Of a DNA stretch of 43,987 bases, positions 1 to 7,438 are shown piece after piece (the stretch's first letter is position 1; the number at the start of each line of letters is the position of its first letter). The notes under the pieces are model-generated. The model did not search any database and was not told the DNA's origin. It saw only the letters and a program-made list of their open reading frames with translations. The DNA is from an uncultured Collinsella sp. (GTDB lineage Bacteria; Actinomycetota; Coriobacteriia; Coriobacteriales; Coriobacteriaceae): assembly GCA_902497065.1 (NCBI GenBank), contig CABVDH010000015.1, positions 1-43,987 on the forward strand, read 5' to 3'. The translations under genes and the position numbers were made by a program.

Positions 1-3
1 CAC

Positions 4-50
4 GGAGAGCACATTAAGTGCTCTCCGGCTCGTGCGGAACTCGCGATCGA
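4..50 (+). repeat. structured repeat, left copy
   Basis: A perfect 9-bp stem (4-12 with 18-26, loop ATTAA) is followed by the 20-mer CGTGCGGAACTCGCGATCGA at 31-50. The same arrangement occurs on the opposite strand at 2204-2250. The two stems differ (GGAGAGCAC against GGAGGCCAC) but both sides changed together, so the hairpin is conserved as a structure. It may be the terminator of an off-window gene, or one member of a dispersed repeat family. Nothing coding is seen in 1-100. Confidence 0.6.
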
Positions 51-100
51 CCAAACCCCGCGTCCCGTCCCGGCGAGCCTCTGGCTAGTTACGACAATCA

Positions 101-146
101 AAAAGCAACAAGGGGCTCCCCCGCTCATCAAACGGGAGAGCCCCTC
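101..146 (-). terminator. terminator after the nucleotidyltransferase gene
   Basis: A GC-rich hairpin with arms GGGGCTCCCCCG and CGGGAGAGCCCC is followed, on the minus strand, by a T-rich run (TTGTTGCTTTTTG). It lies 25 bp past the stop of the nucleotidyltransferase gene. It is almost identical in sequence and strand to the hairpin at 2059-2092. Confidence 0.75.
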
Positions 147-170
147 ACCATACATAACGAATCAAGGTGC

Positions 171-938
171 CTATAGGTAGACCTTTTCGAGAAACGATAA
201 TGTGTCCTGAAGACGCGCTCTCTCTTTACGATCGGTCTGCCGATTTACATAAGAAGAAAAGTCCGCAAAGAAGTCTCCGGCGTCAGCCCTCATTTGCTCT
301 ATTAGCTCCAAGCGAGCCGAAGGCGGCAACAAACCCGCAAGTCGAACAATATCCGAGCGATGCTTTCGTCGATCTTTATCGTTGCAATGGCGCCCTTCTT
401 CATAGCTCCTATTGATATCAATGTGTGCACGCATCTTGAGGGGAATGATATGGAGCGCATCGAGCAACGTAATGCCCTCTACGTTCGTTGCGTTGTCGCG
501 AATAAATTCGTAGTAGCCATCGTCGAGAATAATTGCCGAAAGACTTGATACGGCCCCGTCAAAGGAAAGAGGTGCCACTTCGCTCGTTTCATCTTCGAGC
601 ACAAAATCAGGATGTCGGGCGAATAGCTCAATTTGGCCGGGATAGTCTAGGACTTGCCTTGATCCTTCGGGCAAACAGAACCGATAGTAAGTGCACTTTC
701 CATCGCCGACCTTCCCAGTCTCATATCCGACAGCTTTGATAAATGCCCACAATGCAGTGGCGAATTCAACGCCTTCCCCATCAACAATTACGACGATATC
801 CAAGTCTTCAGTAGCTCTAAACGAATCGCCCTCATTGTCAAATAGAACGCTGCAGGCCCCTCCACCAATAAGGACGTAACCGCCTTTACAGCCGCTCATG
901 GCATCGGCAAATCGCTCTATTCCCCTCACTTTTGACAT
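171..938 (-). CDS. AbiEii-like nucleotidyltransferase (putative toxin)
   Basis: A 255-residue protein. The start at 938 was chosen because an AGGAGGAC ribosome site lies 3-10 bases upstream. Residues 24-47 carry a GGG turn (25-27), then R41-A-T-E-D45-L-D47, the metal-binding pattern of AbiEii/MNT-type nucleotidyltransferases. The later PLKMRAHID stretch resembles the conserved lysine helix of that family. In type IV toxin-antitoxin systems such enzymes modify tRNA or another target when the partner is lost; that role is inferred here. The gene overlaps the upstream winged-helix gene by 13 bp, so the two are translated together. It is visibly more A+T-rich than the core genes that follow, which suggests acquisition. 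An alternative is a housekeeping nucleotidyltransferase, but the partner argues against it. Confidence 0.75.
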   Translation of the reverse strand: MSKVRGIERFADAMSGCKGGYVLIGGGACSVLFDNEGDSFRATEDLDIVVIVDGEGVEFATALWAFIKAVGYETGKVGDGKCTYYRFCLPEGSRQVLDYPGQIELFARHPDFVLEDETSEVAPLSFDGAVSSLSAIILDDGYYEFIRDNATNVEGITLLDALHIIPLKMRAHIDINRSYEEGRHCNDKDRRKHRSDIVRLAGLLPPSARLELIEQMRADAGDFFADFSSYVNRQTDRKERARLQDTLSFLEKVYL

Positions 939-1948
939 ATCGTCCTCCTGAGCTGTTCGACCGCGTCGAGCAGACGATCTTCTTTGTAATCTGCTTTTGC
1001 GCAAGCAACGTATAAGGAAAACGGGTCGACACACTGCAAACCCGTCGCGTCAAAACTAATATCGGACGGCGCGTCCACGGGATACGACCAGACCTCAATC
1101 ACAACTGCCGCCGGTTCGTACCACTGAGCCTCCAGCCATCTGTCGCCCATATGCTCTTTCAAGGCCTCAAGCTGATATTTTTCGAGAGCAATGGTTGGAG
1201 CAGAGTCTTCATGGGCAAGGTCGGACATATAGCTAAGGGCAGACACACCGGAAAGCAGCGCATCAACGGCACGTAGCTCTGTTCTCTCGATAACCTTCTT
1301 GAGCCGGATTCGCTCTAAAACTGGCGTGCGAAGATAGTCCTCAAACCCATCTAGCAACGTCTCGGTCGACAGCCCGGCGTCGCACAATATACGCTTTTTG
1401 CCGTCCCGCATAATCAACCCAGGAGCTATAGCGGCGATTTCCGAAAGATAGCCGCTGACGCTTGCCGCGCTTTTGCCACACAGACGCGCTAGGTCGCCGG
1501 CGGAGCAGTCAACCCATCGTCCCGCAATGAGATTTAGGACGATTCGTTGAGATTGGGGCGAAAGCGGAGCAGCGGGAGAAGCACCCAGCACCTCATCGGA
1601 AATAACGGCTCCGATAAACGGCAGGAACGCATTTCGCTCATCTCGGATATATGCGATTCCCTCCGAAGAAAGCGCGCGCATAAAACCTAAATCCATAGCA
1701 TCCCAGCAAATTACCACCGGGTGAACATCTAACTTGCGCACCGCACTGACGAGATTTCGCGCCGAAATGACACTGGGCGGTTCCTTTGGTTCCGCAACAA
1801 TAAAACGGCCCTGTTTAGACATGCCGAGCCGTGCCAAGCGAAGCGAATACCGCTCAAGATACATGCGAGGAATCTGCATCTCAACTGGCTCCGGGTCGAT
1901 AGCGAGCTCTAAAGAGAAGAGTCTTTTTGGGAGGCAGTTTATCAGCAT
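926..1948 (-). CDS. winged-helix regulator, AbiEi-like (putative antitoxin)
   Basis: About 340 residues. The protein is cytoplasmic with no signal or membrane segment. A helix-turn-helix is visible in the middle (around CSAGDLARLCGKSAASVSGY), preceded by a region reminiscent of the restriction-like or regulatory folds found with AbiE antitoxins. Its stop lies inside the start of the nucleotidyltransferase gene, the usual order antitoxin then toxin. ATG 1948 is preferred; TTG 1954 is also possible, and neither has a strong ribosome site. A strong promoter with an overlapping palindrome sits just upstream (1996-2023), consistent with autorepression. Low G+C matches its partner. The family assignment rests on gene pairing and the HTH, not on full-length recognition. 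Confidence 0.6.
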   Translation of the reverse strand: MLINCLPKRLFSLELAIDPEPVEMQIPRMYLERYSLRLARLGMSKQGRFIVAEPKEPPSVISARNLVSAVRKLDVHPVVICWDAMDLGFMRALSSEGIAYIRDERNAFLPFIGAVISDEVLGASPAAPLSPQSQRIVLNLIAGRWVDCSAGDLARLCGKSAASVSGYLSEIAAIAPGLIMRDGKKRILCDAGLSTETLLDGFEDYLRTPVLERIRLKKVIERTELRAVDALLSGVSALSYMSDLAHEDSAPTIALEKYQLEALKEHMGDRWLEAQWYEPAAVVIEVWSYPVDAPSDISFDATGLQCVDPFSLYVACAKADYKEDRLLDAVEQLRRTICQK

Positions 1949-1995
1949 GTACAATCACCGTTCTCATTTCGGTTACATTTTAGCGTCTATCTGAA

Positions 1996-2023
1996 ATTAT
2001 ACTGAATCGTATAAAATCATCAA
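1996..2023 (-). promoter_or_regulatory. promoter with candidate operator for the toxin-antitoxin-like pair
   Basis: Read on the minus strand there is TTGATG (2018-2023), a 16-bp spacer and TATAAT (1996-2001). A perfect 6+6 inverted repeat, TTATAC-N6-GTATAA (1997-2014), overlaps the -10 box and spacer. That placement suits autoregulation by the first gene product. The leader would be about 40 nt. Confidence 0.7.
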
Positions 2024-2058
2024 TCATCAAAGCCAAGCGCACCATTCAAAACGCAACA

Positions 2059-2092
2059 AGGGGCTCCCCCGTTCTTTAACGGGGGAGCCCCT
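2059..2092 (-). terminator. terminator-like hairpin, right copy
   Basis: Arms AGGGGCTCCCCCGTT and its complement form a long perfect stem. The minus-strand continuation is T-rich (TTGTTGCGTTTTG). No gene ends directly before it: pcrA stops 220 bp away with another hairpin in between. The sequence from 2048 to 2092 repeats 101-145 in the same orientation. Confidence 0.65.
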
Positions 2093-2179
2093 ACTCGTAT
2101 CTATATATCAGCCCACCCAGCTCTCCAGATCAAAAAGCGGACGAGCAAAGCGACGTTCGCGAGCAACGTTATCTAAGGT

Positions 2180-2303
2180 CCTGGGCGGGCGTATGGGGCA
2201 ACATCGATCGCGAGTTCCGCACGCAAAGGAGGCCACTTAATGTGGCCTCCGTCTTGCGCAGGACTGCCCGAGCAGGCGATGTTGCCCCATACGCCCGCCC
2301 AGG
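2180..2303. repeat. 27-bp perfect inverted repeat with nested hairpin downstream of pcrA
   Basis: Arms 2180-2206 and 2277-2303 are perfect complements over 27 bp. The 70-nt loop holds the second hairpin 2228-2250 and the conserved 20-mer at 2204-2223 shared with the left end of the window. The element begins 11 bp after the pcrA stop and could end its transcript, though no T-run follows. Confidence 0.75.
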
Positions 2304-2313
2304 TCCGCCGGGA

Positions 2314-5214
2314 TTATGACAGCTTGACGATCGGCGCGAAGCCCTTCATTAGCTTTTTGGTCTGGCCGGTCTTTTCGAATTGAACCTCGATCATGTCTCC
2401 GGCGACCGAGATCACGGTACCCGTGCCAAAGGTCTTGTGGCTCACGGTATCGCCCGCGGCAAAGTCCTGCGATGCACTGGCGCGATCGACCTTGCGCTCC
2501 ACCGTCGGCGACACCTTAGACGACGGCTTTTTGGCTCGCGGCGCGCCCGAGCCAAAGGTCGAGGCAACACGGCCGGCGTCGGGTGAGACCCCACGATGGC
2601 GCTCGGTCCCGTAGCTGCTGCCACCAAAGAAATCGTCAAAGCTCGATCCGCCGCGCGAACCGGAACCGCCGGTCGAACGCGTATGCGAGCCAAACACCTT
2701 GCCGCCATACATATCCGAGCCCATGCCCGAGCCAAAGGTGCCGTGACGGTCGCCGCGCTTCTCCCAGCCCGTGCCTTCAAAACCGGCAGAACCGATACCG
2801 CTAAACTCGATATCCTCAAACGGAATCTCGTTGAGGAAGCGCGAACGCGGGTTGGCAGAGGTCGAGCCGTAGGTGCGACGCGTAGCCGCATAGGTCAAGA
2901 ACAGGCGCTTACGGGCGCGCGTGATGGCGACGTAGGCCAGGCGACGTTCCTCCTCGAGCTTACCCGGGTCATCGCTGCCGCCAAAGTCGTGCACGTGTGG
3001 GAAGATACCCTCCTCCATGCCGGCCACGAACACCGCCGGGAACTCCAGGCCCTTGGCGGAGTGGATGGTCATCATGGTGATGGCATGCGTCTCGCCGGCC
3101 AGGGAATCCAAGTCGGAGCGCAGGGCCAGCCACTCCATGAGTGCCGGCAGCGCCTTACAGGTGAGCGGACCGTAGGTGCGCTCAATCTCGTCGGCATGCA
3201 CGGCACCCGCCGGCATCTCCGTCGGCGCGGTATACGCGTTGCCCGCGATGGCGGCGGCCAGGGCATCCTGCGGTGAGAGCGCCGGGGCGGCTAGTCTATC
3301 GAGCGGATTGGAACCTGCAGCATCGCGCGCGCCGACGAGTGCCTCAAACGAGGATGCCGGGGCGGACGGCCCCGGTTCGGGCGCGGGCGCGCTCACCACG
3401 ACGGGCTCGGGCTCGGCGCCGGCAGGAACGTCGGCAACACCGGCTGCGCGCAGCTCTTCCAAGCTCTCGAGCGTACCCTCGATGTCCTCGTGCGTCTCCT
3501 CAAATTCGGCAGCGACGCCCAGGAATTCCTGGATGTTCTCGGCGCGGCTCTCGGACTCCATGGTGCCCTCGGCGCGAAATGCCTGCAGCAAGCCCGTCTT
3601 ATCGACAATCATCTCGACGACGTCCTTGAGCTCGCCGTCCATGCGGCGGCCCTCGCGCACCAGCGACACAAAGCTCGACAGGCCGTTGCGCACCTTGGCG
3701 CTAAACATGCCGGTCTCGGCGCACGCGATCTCGCAAGCCTGGAAGAACGAGCAGTGGTTGTCGCGCGCCAGCTGCTCGATCTTTTGGATCGAGGTGGAAC
3801 CGATGCCGCGGCGAGGTGTGTTGATGACGCGCTTGACGCTCATCTCGTCGGCCGGGTTCACGATCATCTTGAGGTAGGCCATGACGTCGCGGATCTCGGC
3901 ACGGTCGAAGAATCGCGTGCCGCCCACGATCTTGTAGGGCACGCCCGCGCGCAGGAACATATCTTCGAGAATACGCGACTGGGCGTTGGTGCGGTAGAAC
4001 ACGGCGATGTCGTCGTAGCTCGTACCCTTGGCGTGCAGCTTCTCGATCTCGCCGGCAATCCAGCGGCCCTCGTCGCGCTCGTCGCTCGCCTGGAAGGCCT
4101 GGATCTTCTCGCCATCGCCCTCGGCCGTAAACAGGCGCTTGTCCTTGCGCTGCGAGTTGTGGCGCACCACGGCGTTGGCGGCGCTCAGGATGTGACCCGT
4201 GGAGCGATAGTTCTGCTCCAGCTTGACGGTCTTGCAGTTTTTAAAGTCCTTCTCAAAGTCCAGGATGTTGGTGATGTCGGCGCCGCGCCAGCTATAAATG
4301 GACTGGTCATCGTCGCCTACGACCATGAGGTTTTGGTACTTGGCGGCCAGCAGGTTGGCGATTTCGTACTGGACGTGGTTGGTGTCCTGATACTCGTCGA
4401 CGCTAATGTAGCGGAAGCGCTCTTGGTACTTATCGAGCACCTCGGGGCGGGTGCGCAGCAGCTCAAGCGCGCGCACGAGCAGGTCGTCGAAGTCCATCGC
4501 ATTGGCGGCGCGCAGGCGGCGCTCCAGCTCCAGGTAGACTTGCGCGGCCTTTTTGTCGTTGGGGCTATCGGCGCTCTTGAGCATGTCCTCGGGGCCGATC
4601 ATGGCGTTTTTGGCCGAACTGATCTTGCTGCGGATCATATTGATGGGGAATTGCTTTTGCTCGATACCGAGCGCCTGCATAATGTCGCGCACCATGCGCT
4701 TTGAGTCATCGTCATCGTAGATGGTGAACTGACCGGTGTATCCCAGCAGGTCGGCGTCCTCGCGCAGCATACGCACGCACATGGCATGGAAGGTGCATAC
4801 CCACATGCCGCGGGTACCGCTGGGAATGAGCGCCGCCAGACGCTCACGCATCTCGGCCGCAGCCTTGTTGGTAAACGTGATGGCAAGGATCTGCCAGGGC
4901 TTAACGCCCAGGTCGCCGAGCATATGTGCGATACGGAAGGTCAAGACGCGGGTCTTACCCGAGCCGGCGCCGGCAAGGACCAGCAACGGACCCTCGGTGG
5001 TCAGGACCGCCTCGCGCTGGGCGGGATTAAGGCTGTCGATGTCGACGAGCGGCTTGGCGAGTTTAGGTGCCGGCGCGGGAGCGTCGTAAATGTCGAGCGG
5101 GACGAGCTCGGGCTCCGGCGCAGCGGGGGCGGTGTATGCATCGAGCGGCACGGATTCCGGCGTGGGCGGCACGGGCACCGCGGCGTTCTTTTCCCAGGGC
5201 AAGGGCTGGGTCAT
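2314..5214 (-). CDS. pcrA: ATP-dependent DNA helicase PcrA/UvrD
   Basis: A 966-residue superfamily 1A 3'-5' DNA helicase for repair, replication restart and transcription-coupled processes. Start 5214 has a GAGGAGT ribosome site. Visible parts are a Pro/Ala-rich N-terminal extension (about 1-57), the Q motif LNPAQREAV (62-70), Walker A AGAGSGKT (81-88), the DEYQDTN and GDDDQSIYSWRGAD motifs, and TIHSAKGLEF in the C-terminal half. The tail AGDTVSHKTFGTG... is the Tudor-like domain that binds RNA polymerase in PcrA. Two features are unusual: a low-complexity Ala/Pro/Glu insert (about residues 590-680) within the 2B/2A region, and a Gly/Ser-rich linker before the tail. The gene runs alone. Confidence 0.95.
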   Translation of the reverse strand: MTQPLPWEKNAAVPVPPTPESVPLDAYTAPAAPEPELVPLDIYDAPAPAPKLAKPLVDIDSLNPAQREAVLTTEGPLLVLAGAGSGKTRVLTFRIAHMLGDLGVKPWQILAITFTNKAAAEMRERLAALIPSGTRGMWVCTFHAMCVRMLREDADLLGYTGQFTIYDDDDSKRMVRDIMQALGIEQKQFPINMIRSKISSAKNAMIGPEDMLKSADSPNDKKAAQVYLELERRLRAANAMDFDDLLVRALELLRTRPEVLDKYQERFRYISVDEYQDTNHVQYEIANLLAAKYQNLMVVGDDDQSIYSWRGADITNILDFEKDFKNCKTVKLEQNYRSTGHILSAANAVVRHNSQRKDKRLFTAEGDGEKIQAFQASDERDEGRWIAGEIEKLHAKGTSYDDIAVFYRTNAQSRILEDMFLRAGVPYKIVGGTRFFDRAEIRDVMAYLKMIVNPADEMSVKRVINTPRRGIGSTSIQKIEQLARDNHCSFFQACEIACAETGMFSAKVRNGLSSFVSLVREGRRMDGELKDVVEMIVDKTGLLQAFRAEGTMESESRAENIQEFLGVAAEFEETHEDIEGTLESLEELRAAGVADVPAGAEPEPVVVSAPAPEPGPSAPASSFEALVGARDAAGSNPLDRLAAPALSPQDALAAAIAGNAYTAPTEMPAGAVHADEIERTYGPLTCKALPALMEWLALRSDLDSLAGETHAITMMTIHSAKGLEFPAVFVAGMEEGIFPHVHDFGGSDDPGKLEEERRLAYVAITRARKRLFLTYAATRRTYGSTSANPRSRFLNEIPFEDIEFSGIGSAGFEGTGWEKRGDRHGTFGSGMGSDMYGGKVFGSHTRSTGGSGSRGGSSFDDFFGGSSYGTERHRGVSPDAGRVASTFGSGAPRAKKPSSKVSPTVERKVDRASASQDFAAGDTVSHKTFGTGTVISVAGDMIEVQFEKTGQTKKLMKGFAPIVKLS

Positions 5215-5355
5215 GGGCGACTCCTCATCTGACGGACGGCGCGCCTGCGGGCAGCGCCATAGTTTGAGCCGTACCAGTATACCGAGCCGCGCGGACACCG
5301 ACGCAAATCACACCACGACTCCGTGCGCCGCCGTCAGGCCCGCCCCAGCGGATTT

Positions 5356-5418
5356 GGCGCAATGGGGTCAGGTTAGTCTGCACCATGTTGCTGCAAAGCA
5401 ACCTGTCCCCATTGCACC
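5356..5418. repeat. palindromic repeat, GGGGACAG type
   Basis: Arms 5356-5374 and 5400-5418 (19 bp) are complementary except for two positions. They contain AATGGGGTCAGG / CCTGTCCCCATT. The loop has its own small stem (GTTGCTGCAAAGCAAC). Related GGGGAC palindromes occur at 16296, 18484, 27571 and 37572. The rest of 5215-5570 holds the pcrA start region and the terminator block described next; no gene is seen. Confidence 0.6.
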
Positions 5419-5455
5419 AATCAGGGAGCCACCGATGTCATGGCAACGGCAGCGA

Positions 5456-5555
5456 GCGGCGGCCAGAACGAACAAATTGGCATGAAAAGAGGGCGGCATA
5501 GACCTTTTGGTTATGCCACCCTCTTTGAATGACAAATTGTCGTTCTGGCCGCCGC
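5456..5555. repeat. nested inverted repeat downstream of uppP
   Basis: Outer arms GCGGCGGCCAGAACGA (5456-5471) and its exact complement (5540-5555) enclose the terminator hairpin at 5484-5523. The right arm begins 16 bp beyond the uppP stop. The whole could fold as one long cruciform or RNA hairpin. Confidence 0.65.
5484..5523 (-). terminator. uppP terminator
   Basis: A 12-bp stem with one mismatch (GAGGGCGGCATA against TATGCCACCCTC), followed on the minus strand by TCTTTTC. It is well placed for uppP. Confidence 0.7.
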
Positions 5556-5570
5556 GCAGCGTCAACCAAG

Positions 5571-6551
5571 CTACAGGCCGAGCATAGGCTCCAAGACGAA
5601 GAAGTACGCAAGCACCACGATGCCCAGAATGATGCGGTAGACGCCGAAGCACTTGAAGTCGTGACGGCGGACGAAGCCCATGAGCCACTTAATGGCGATG
5701 AGCGAAACCACAAAGGCCACAACGCAGCCCACGCCCAGGATGGCGATCTCGTTGGCGCCAAAGGTACCGCCCTTGATGAAGTACTTGACCAGCTTGAGCG
5801 CACTCGCGCCAAACATGACGGGAATGGCCAGGAAGAACGTAAACTTGGACGCCACCGAACGCGTGCAGCCCAAAAGCAGGCCGCCGATGATGGTGGAACC
5901 GGAGCGAGACGTTCCAGGCACCAGCGAAAGCACCTGGAAGCAGCCGATACCCAGCGCAGTCTTCCAGCTCAGGTCCTCGAGCGTGGTGATGGAACCAAAG
6001 TCCAGATCCTCGTCATCGCCCTCATCCTCAGCGGTAGCCGCGGCGGGCGCCGCAAAGTGCGCACCGGCGGGACGTCCACCCGACACCACAGCACGCGAAC
6101 CAAACGAACCGGCAACGGCCATTTCCTCGCGCTTGCTCGCGCGCCAGTTCTCGATCACGATAAACAGCACGCCGTACACAATGAGCGCCAGCGCCACGAC
6201 GGGAGCATTGTAGAAATGCTCCTCCATCCAGTCGTTGAGCGGCAGGCCGATCGCCGCGGCGGGAATGCAGCCGAGCACAATCTTGCCCCACAGCACCCAG
6301 GTGTCGCGACGGCCCTCCTTGCCCTTGCTGGGCGAGAACGGATTGAGCTCATGGAAGAACAGCACACAGACGGCCAGAATGGCGCCGAGCTGAATCACGA
6401 CCAGGAACATATTCCAGAACGTCTCGCTCACGTTCATCTTGACGAACTCGTCCACCAAGATCATGTGACCGGTCGACGAAACAGGCAGCCATTCGGTGAT
6501 GCCCTCGACCAGGCCCATGAAGGCAGATTTTAGAAGCTCGATAATATCCAA
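5571..6551 (-). CDS. uppP: undecaprenyl-diphosphatase UppP (BacA)
   Basis: A 326-residue integral membrane enzyme that converts undecaprenyl pyrophosphate to the monophosphate, recycling the lipid carrier for peptidoglycan and contributing to bacitracin tolerance. The start is a TTG at 6551 behind GAGGGGGT, giving the family N-terminus MDIIELLKSAFMGLVEG. The catalytic patterns EGITEWLPVSSTGH (near residue 15) and PGTSRSGST (second half) are intact. It is longer than the usual 265-290 residues because of an acidic, Ala/Gly-rich cytoplasmic loop (around GDDEDLDFG) between membrane segments. The open frame upstream of 6551 has no family similarity and was excluded. It is transcribed alone and ends in the hairpin at 5484. 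Confidence 0.93.
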   Translation of the reverse strand: MDIIELLKSAFMGLVEGITEWLPVSSTGHMILVDEFVKMNVSETFWNMFLVVIQLGAILAVCVLFFHELNPFSPSKGKEGRRDTWVLWGKIVLGCIPAAAIGLPLNDWMEEHFYNAPVVALALIVYGVLFIVIENWRASKREEMAVAGSFGSRAVVSGGRPAGAHFAAPAAATAEDEGDDEDLDFGSITTLEDLSWKTALGIGCFQVLSLVPGTSRSGSTIIGGLLLGCTRSVASKFTFFLAIPVMFGASALKLVKYFIKGGTFGANEIAILGVGCVVAFVVSLIAIKWLMGFVRRHDFKCFGVYRIILGIVVLAYFFVLEPMLGL

Positions 6552-6799
6552 AGGGACCCCCTCGTTAGACACCCGCCGATATTGTTCTGCGGACGGTGCG
6601 GGCGATGTCCCATTATCAACCGTTGGCGGCGCGCCTGCGCCTACCCTTACCAAAAAACTCGCCCGTTCACAGAATTGCGAGCGGTCAAACCCAAATCCTT
6701 GGGTATAACTGCAACAAGATAAAGTGTCCGGCGGCCGACGCGCCCGCGCCCGCCCGATGCACGAGCCCCGCGCCCGTGCGATAGACCAAGGAGGAAACC

Positions 6800-7237
6800 A
6801 TGAACGAGGGCTACACCAAGGTATTTGTTTCACTCGACGGTACTGAGCAGCAGGATTTTGTGCTCGCACGCGCCATCAAGGTCGCCGCGAACAACGGCGC
6901 CAAGCTAATCATCGGCCACGTTATCGATTCCACGGCGCTCGAGAGCGCCGGTTCCTATCCGGTCGATCTGGTCAACGGCCTAGAGGAGGCATTTAAGAAC
7001 TCCATCGCCAAGCAGCTCGAAGAGGCCAAGGCCAATCCCGATATTCCCGAGGTCGAGGTCATGATTCGCGCCGGCCGCATTCGCGAGACGCTCAAGGACG
7101 AGATGCTCGACGTGGTTAAGCCCGACCTGGTGCTCTGCGGCGCCCGCGGCCTGTCCTCGATCAAGTATGCGCTGCTGGGTTCGATTTCGACGTTCCTGCT
7201 GCGCAACACGGACTGCGACATCTTGGTCGTGAAGTAG
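6800..7237 (+). CDS. universal stress protein UspA family
   Basis: A 145-residue single-domain Usp. The start has an AAGGAGG ribosome site. The C-terminal half has GARGLSSIKYALLGS, fitting the G-x2-G-x9-G(S/T) pattern of ATP-binding Usp proteins. The fold would be cytoplasmic alpha/beta. It is transcribed divergently from uppP, with a 248-bp intergenic region holding a possible -10 TATAAC at 6704 but no convincing -35. Usp proteins are usually induced by starvation or stress; the specific role here is unknown. Two strong hairpins follow the gene. Confidence 0.9.
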   Translation: MNEGYTKVFVSLDGTEQQDFVLARAIKVAANNGAKLIIGHVIDSTALESAGSYPVDLVNGLEEAFKNSIAKQLEEAKANPDIPEVEVMIRAGRIRETLKDEMLDVVKPDLVLCGARGLSSIKYALLGSISTFLLRNTDCDILVVK

Positions 7238-7250
7238 GTTCCTTCCCGCC

Positions 7251-7341
7251 GGCGCAAGGCCTGCGGGGTTATCACGCCGACGTCCTCGCCGCTTCGCGGC
7301 TGCGGGATGTCGGCTTAGATAACCCCTCCCGGCCTTGCGCC
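7251..7341. repeat. long imperfect palindrome after uspA
   Basis: Arms 7251-7273 and 7318-7341 pair along most of their length (GGCGCAAGG...GGGGTTATC). Inner stems (GCCGAC/GTCGGC) extend the fold. It starts 13 bp past the uspA stop and may form part of its 3' end. Confidence 0.6.
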
Positions 7342-7381
7342 TTCGTCACCGCACCTCAGCGAGTTGGCTGATAAAAGATGG

Positions 7382-7415
7382 CGTGCCGCCCCGTTTGGGG
7401 CGGCACGTTTTTGTT
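7382..7415 (+). terminator. terminator between uspA and the sensor kinase
   Basis: A perfect 11-bp stem (CGTGCCGCCCC / GGGGCGGCACG, loop GTTT) is followed by GTTTTTGTTT on the plus strand. It probably stops uspA transcripts and may also serve the convergent kinase gene. Confidence 0.85.
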
Positions 7416-7438
7416 TGGGCGGACGTCTGCCGCGTGCG

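Noticed and set aside
171..2092. Prophage or insertion sequence
   Set aside because: No integrase, transposase or structural gene; only two genes with repeats at their borders.
3490..4704. Open frame of 404 codons opposite pcrA
   Set aside because: Lies wholly over conserved helicase motifs; no start signal.
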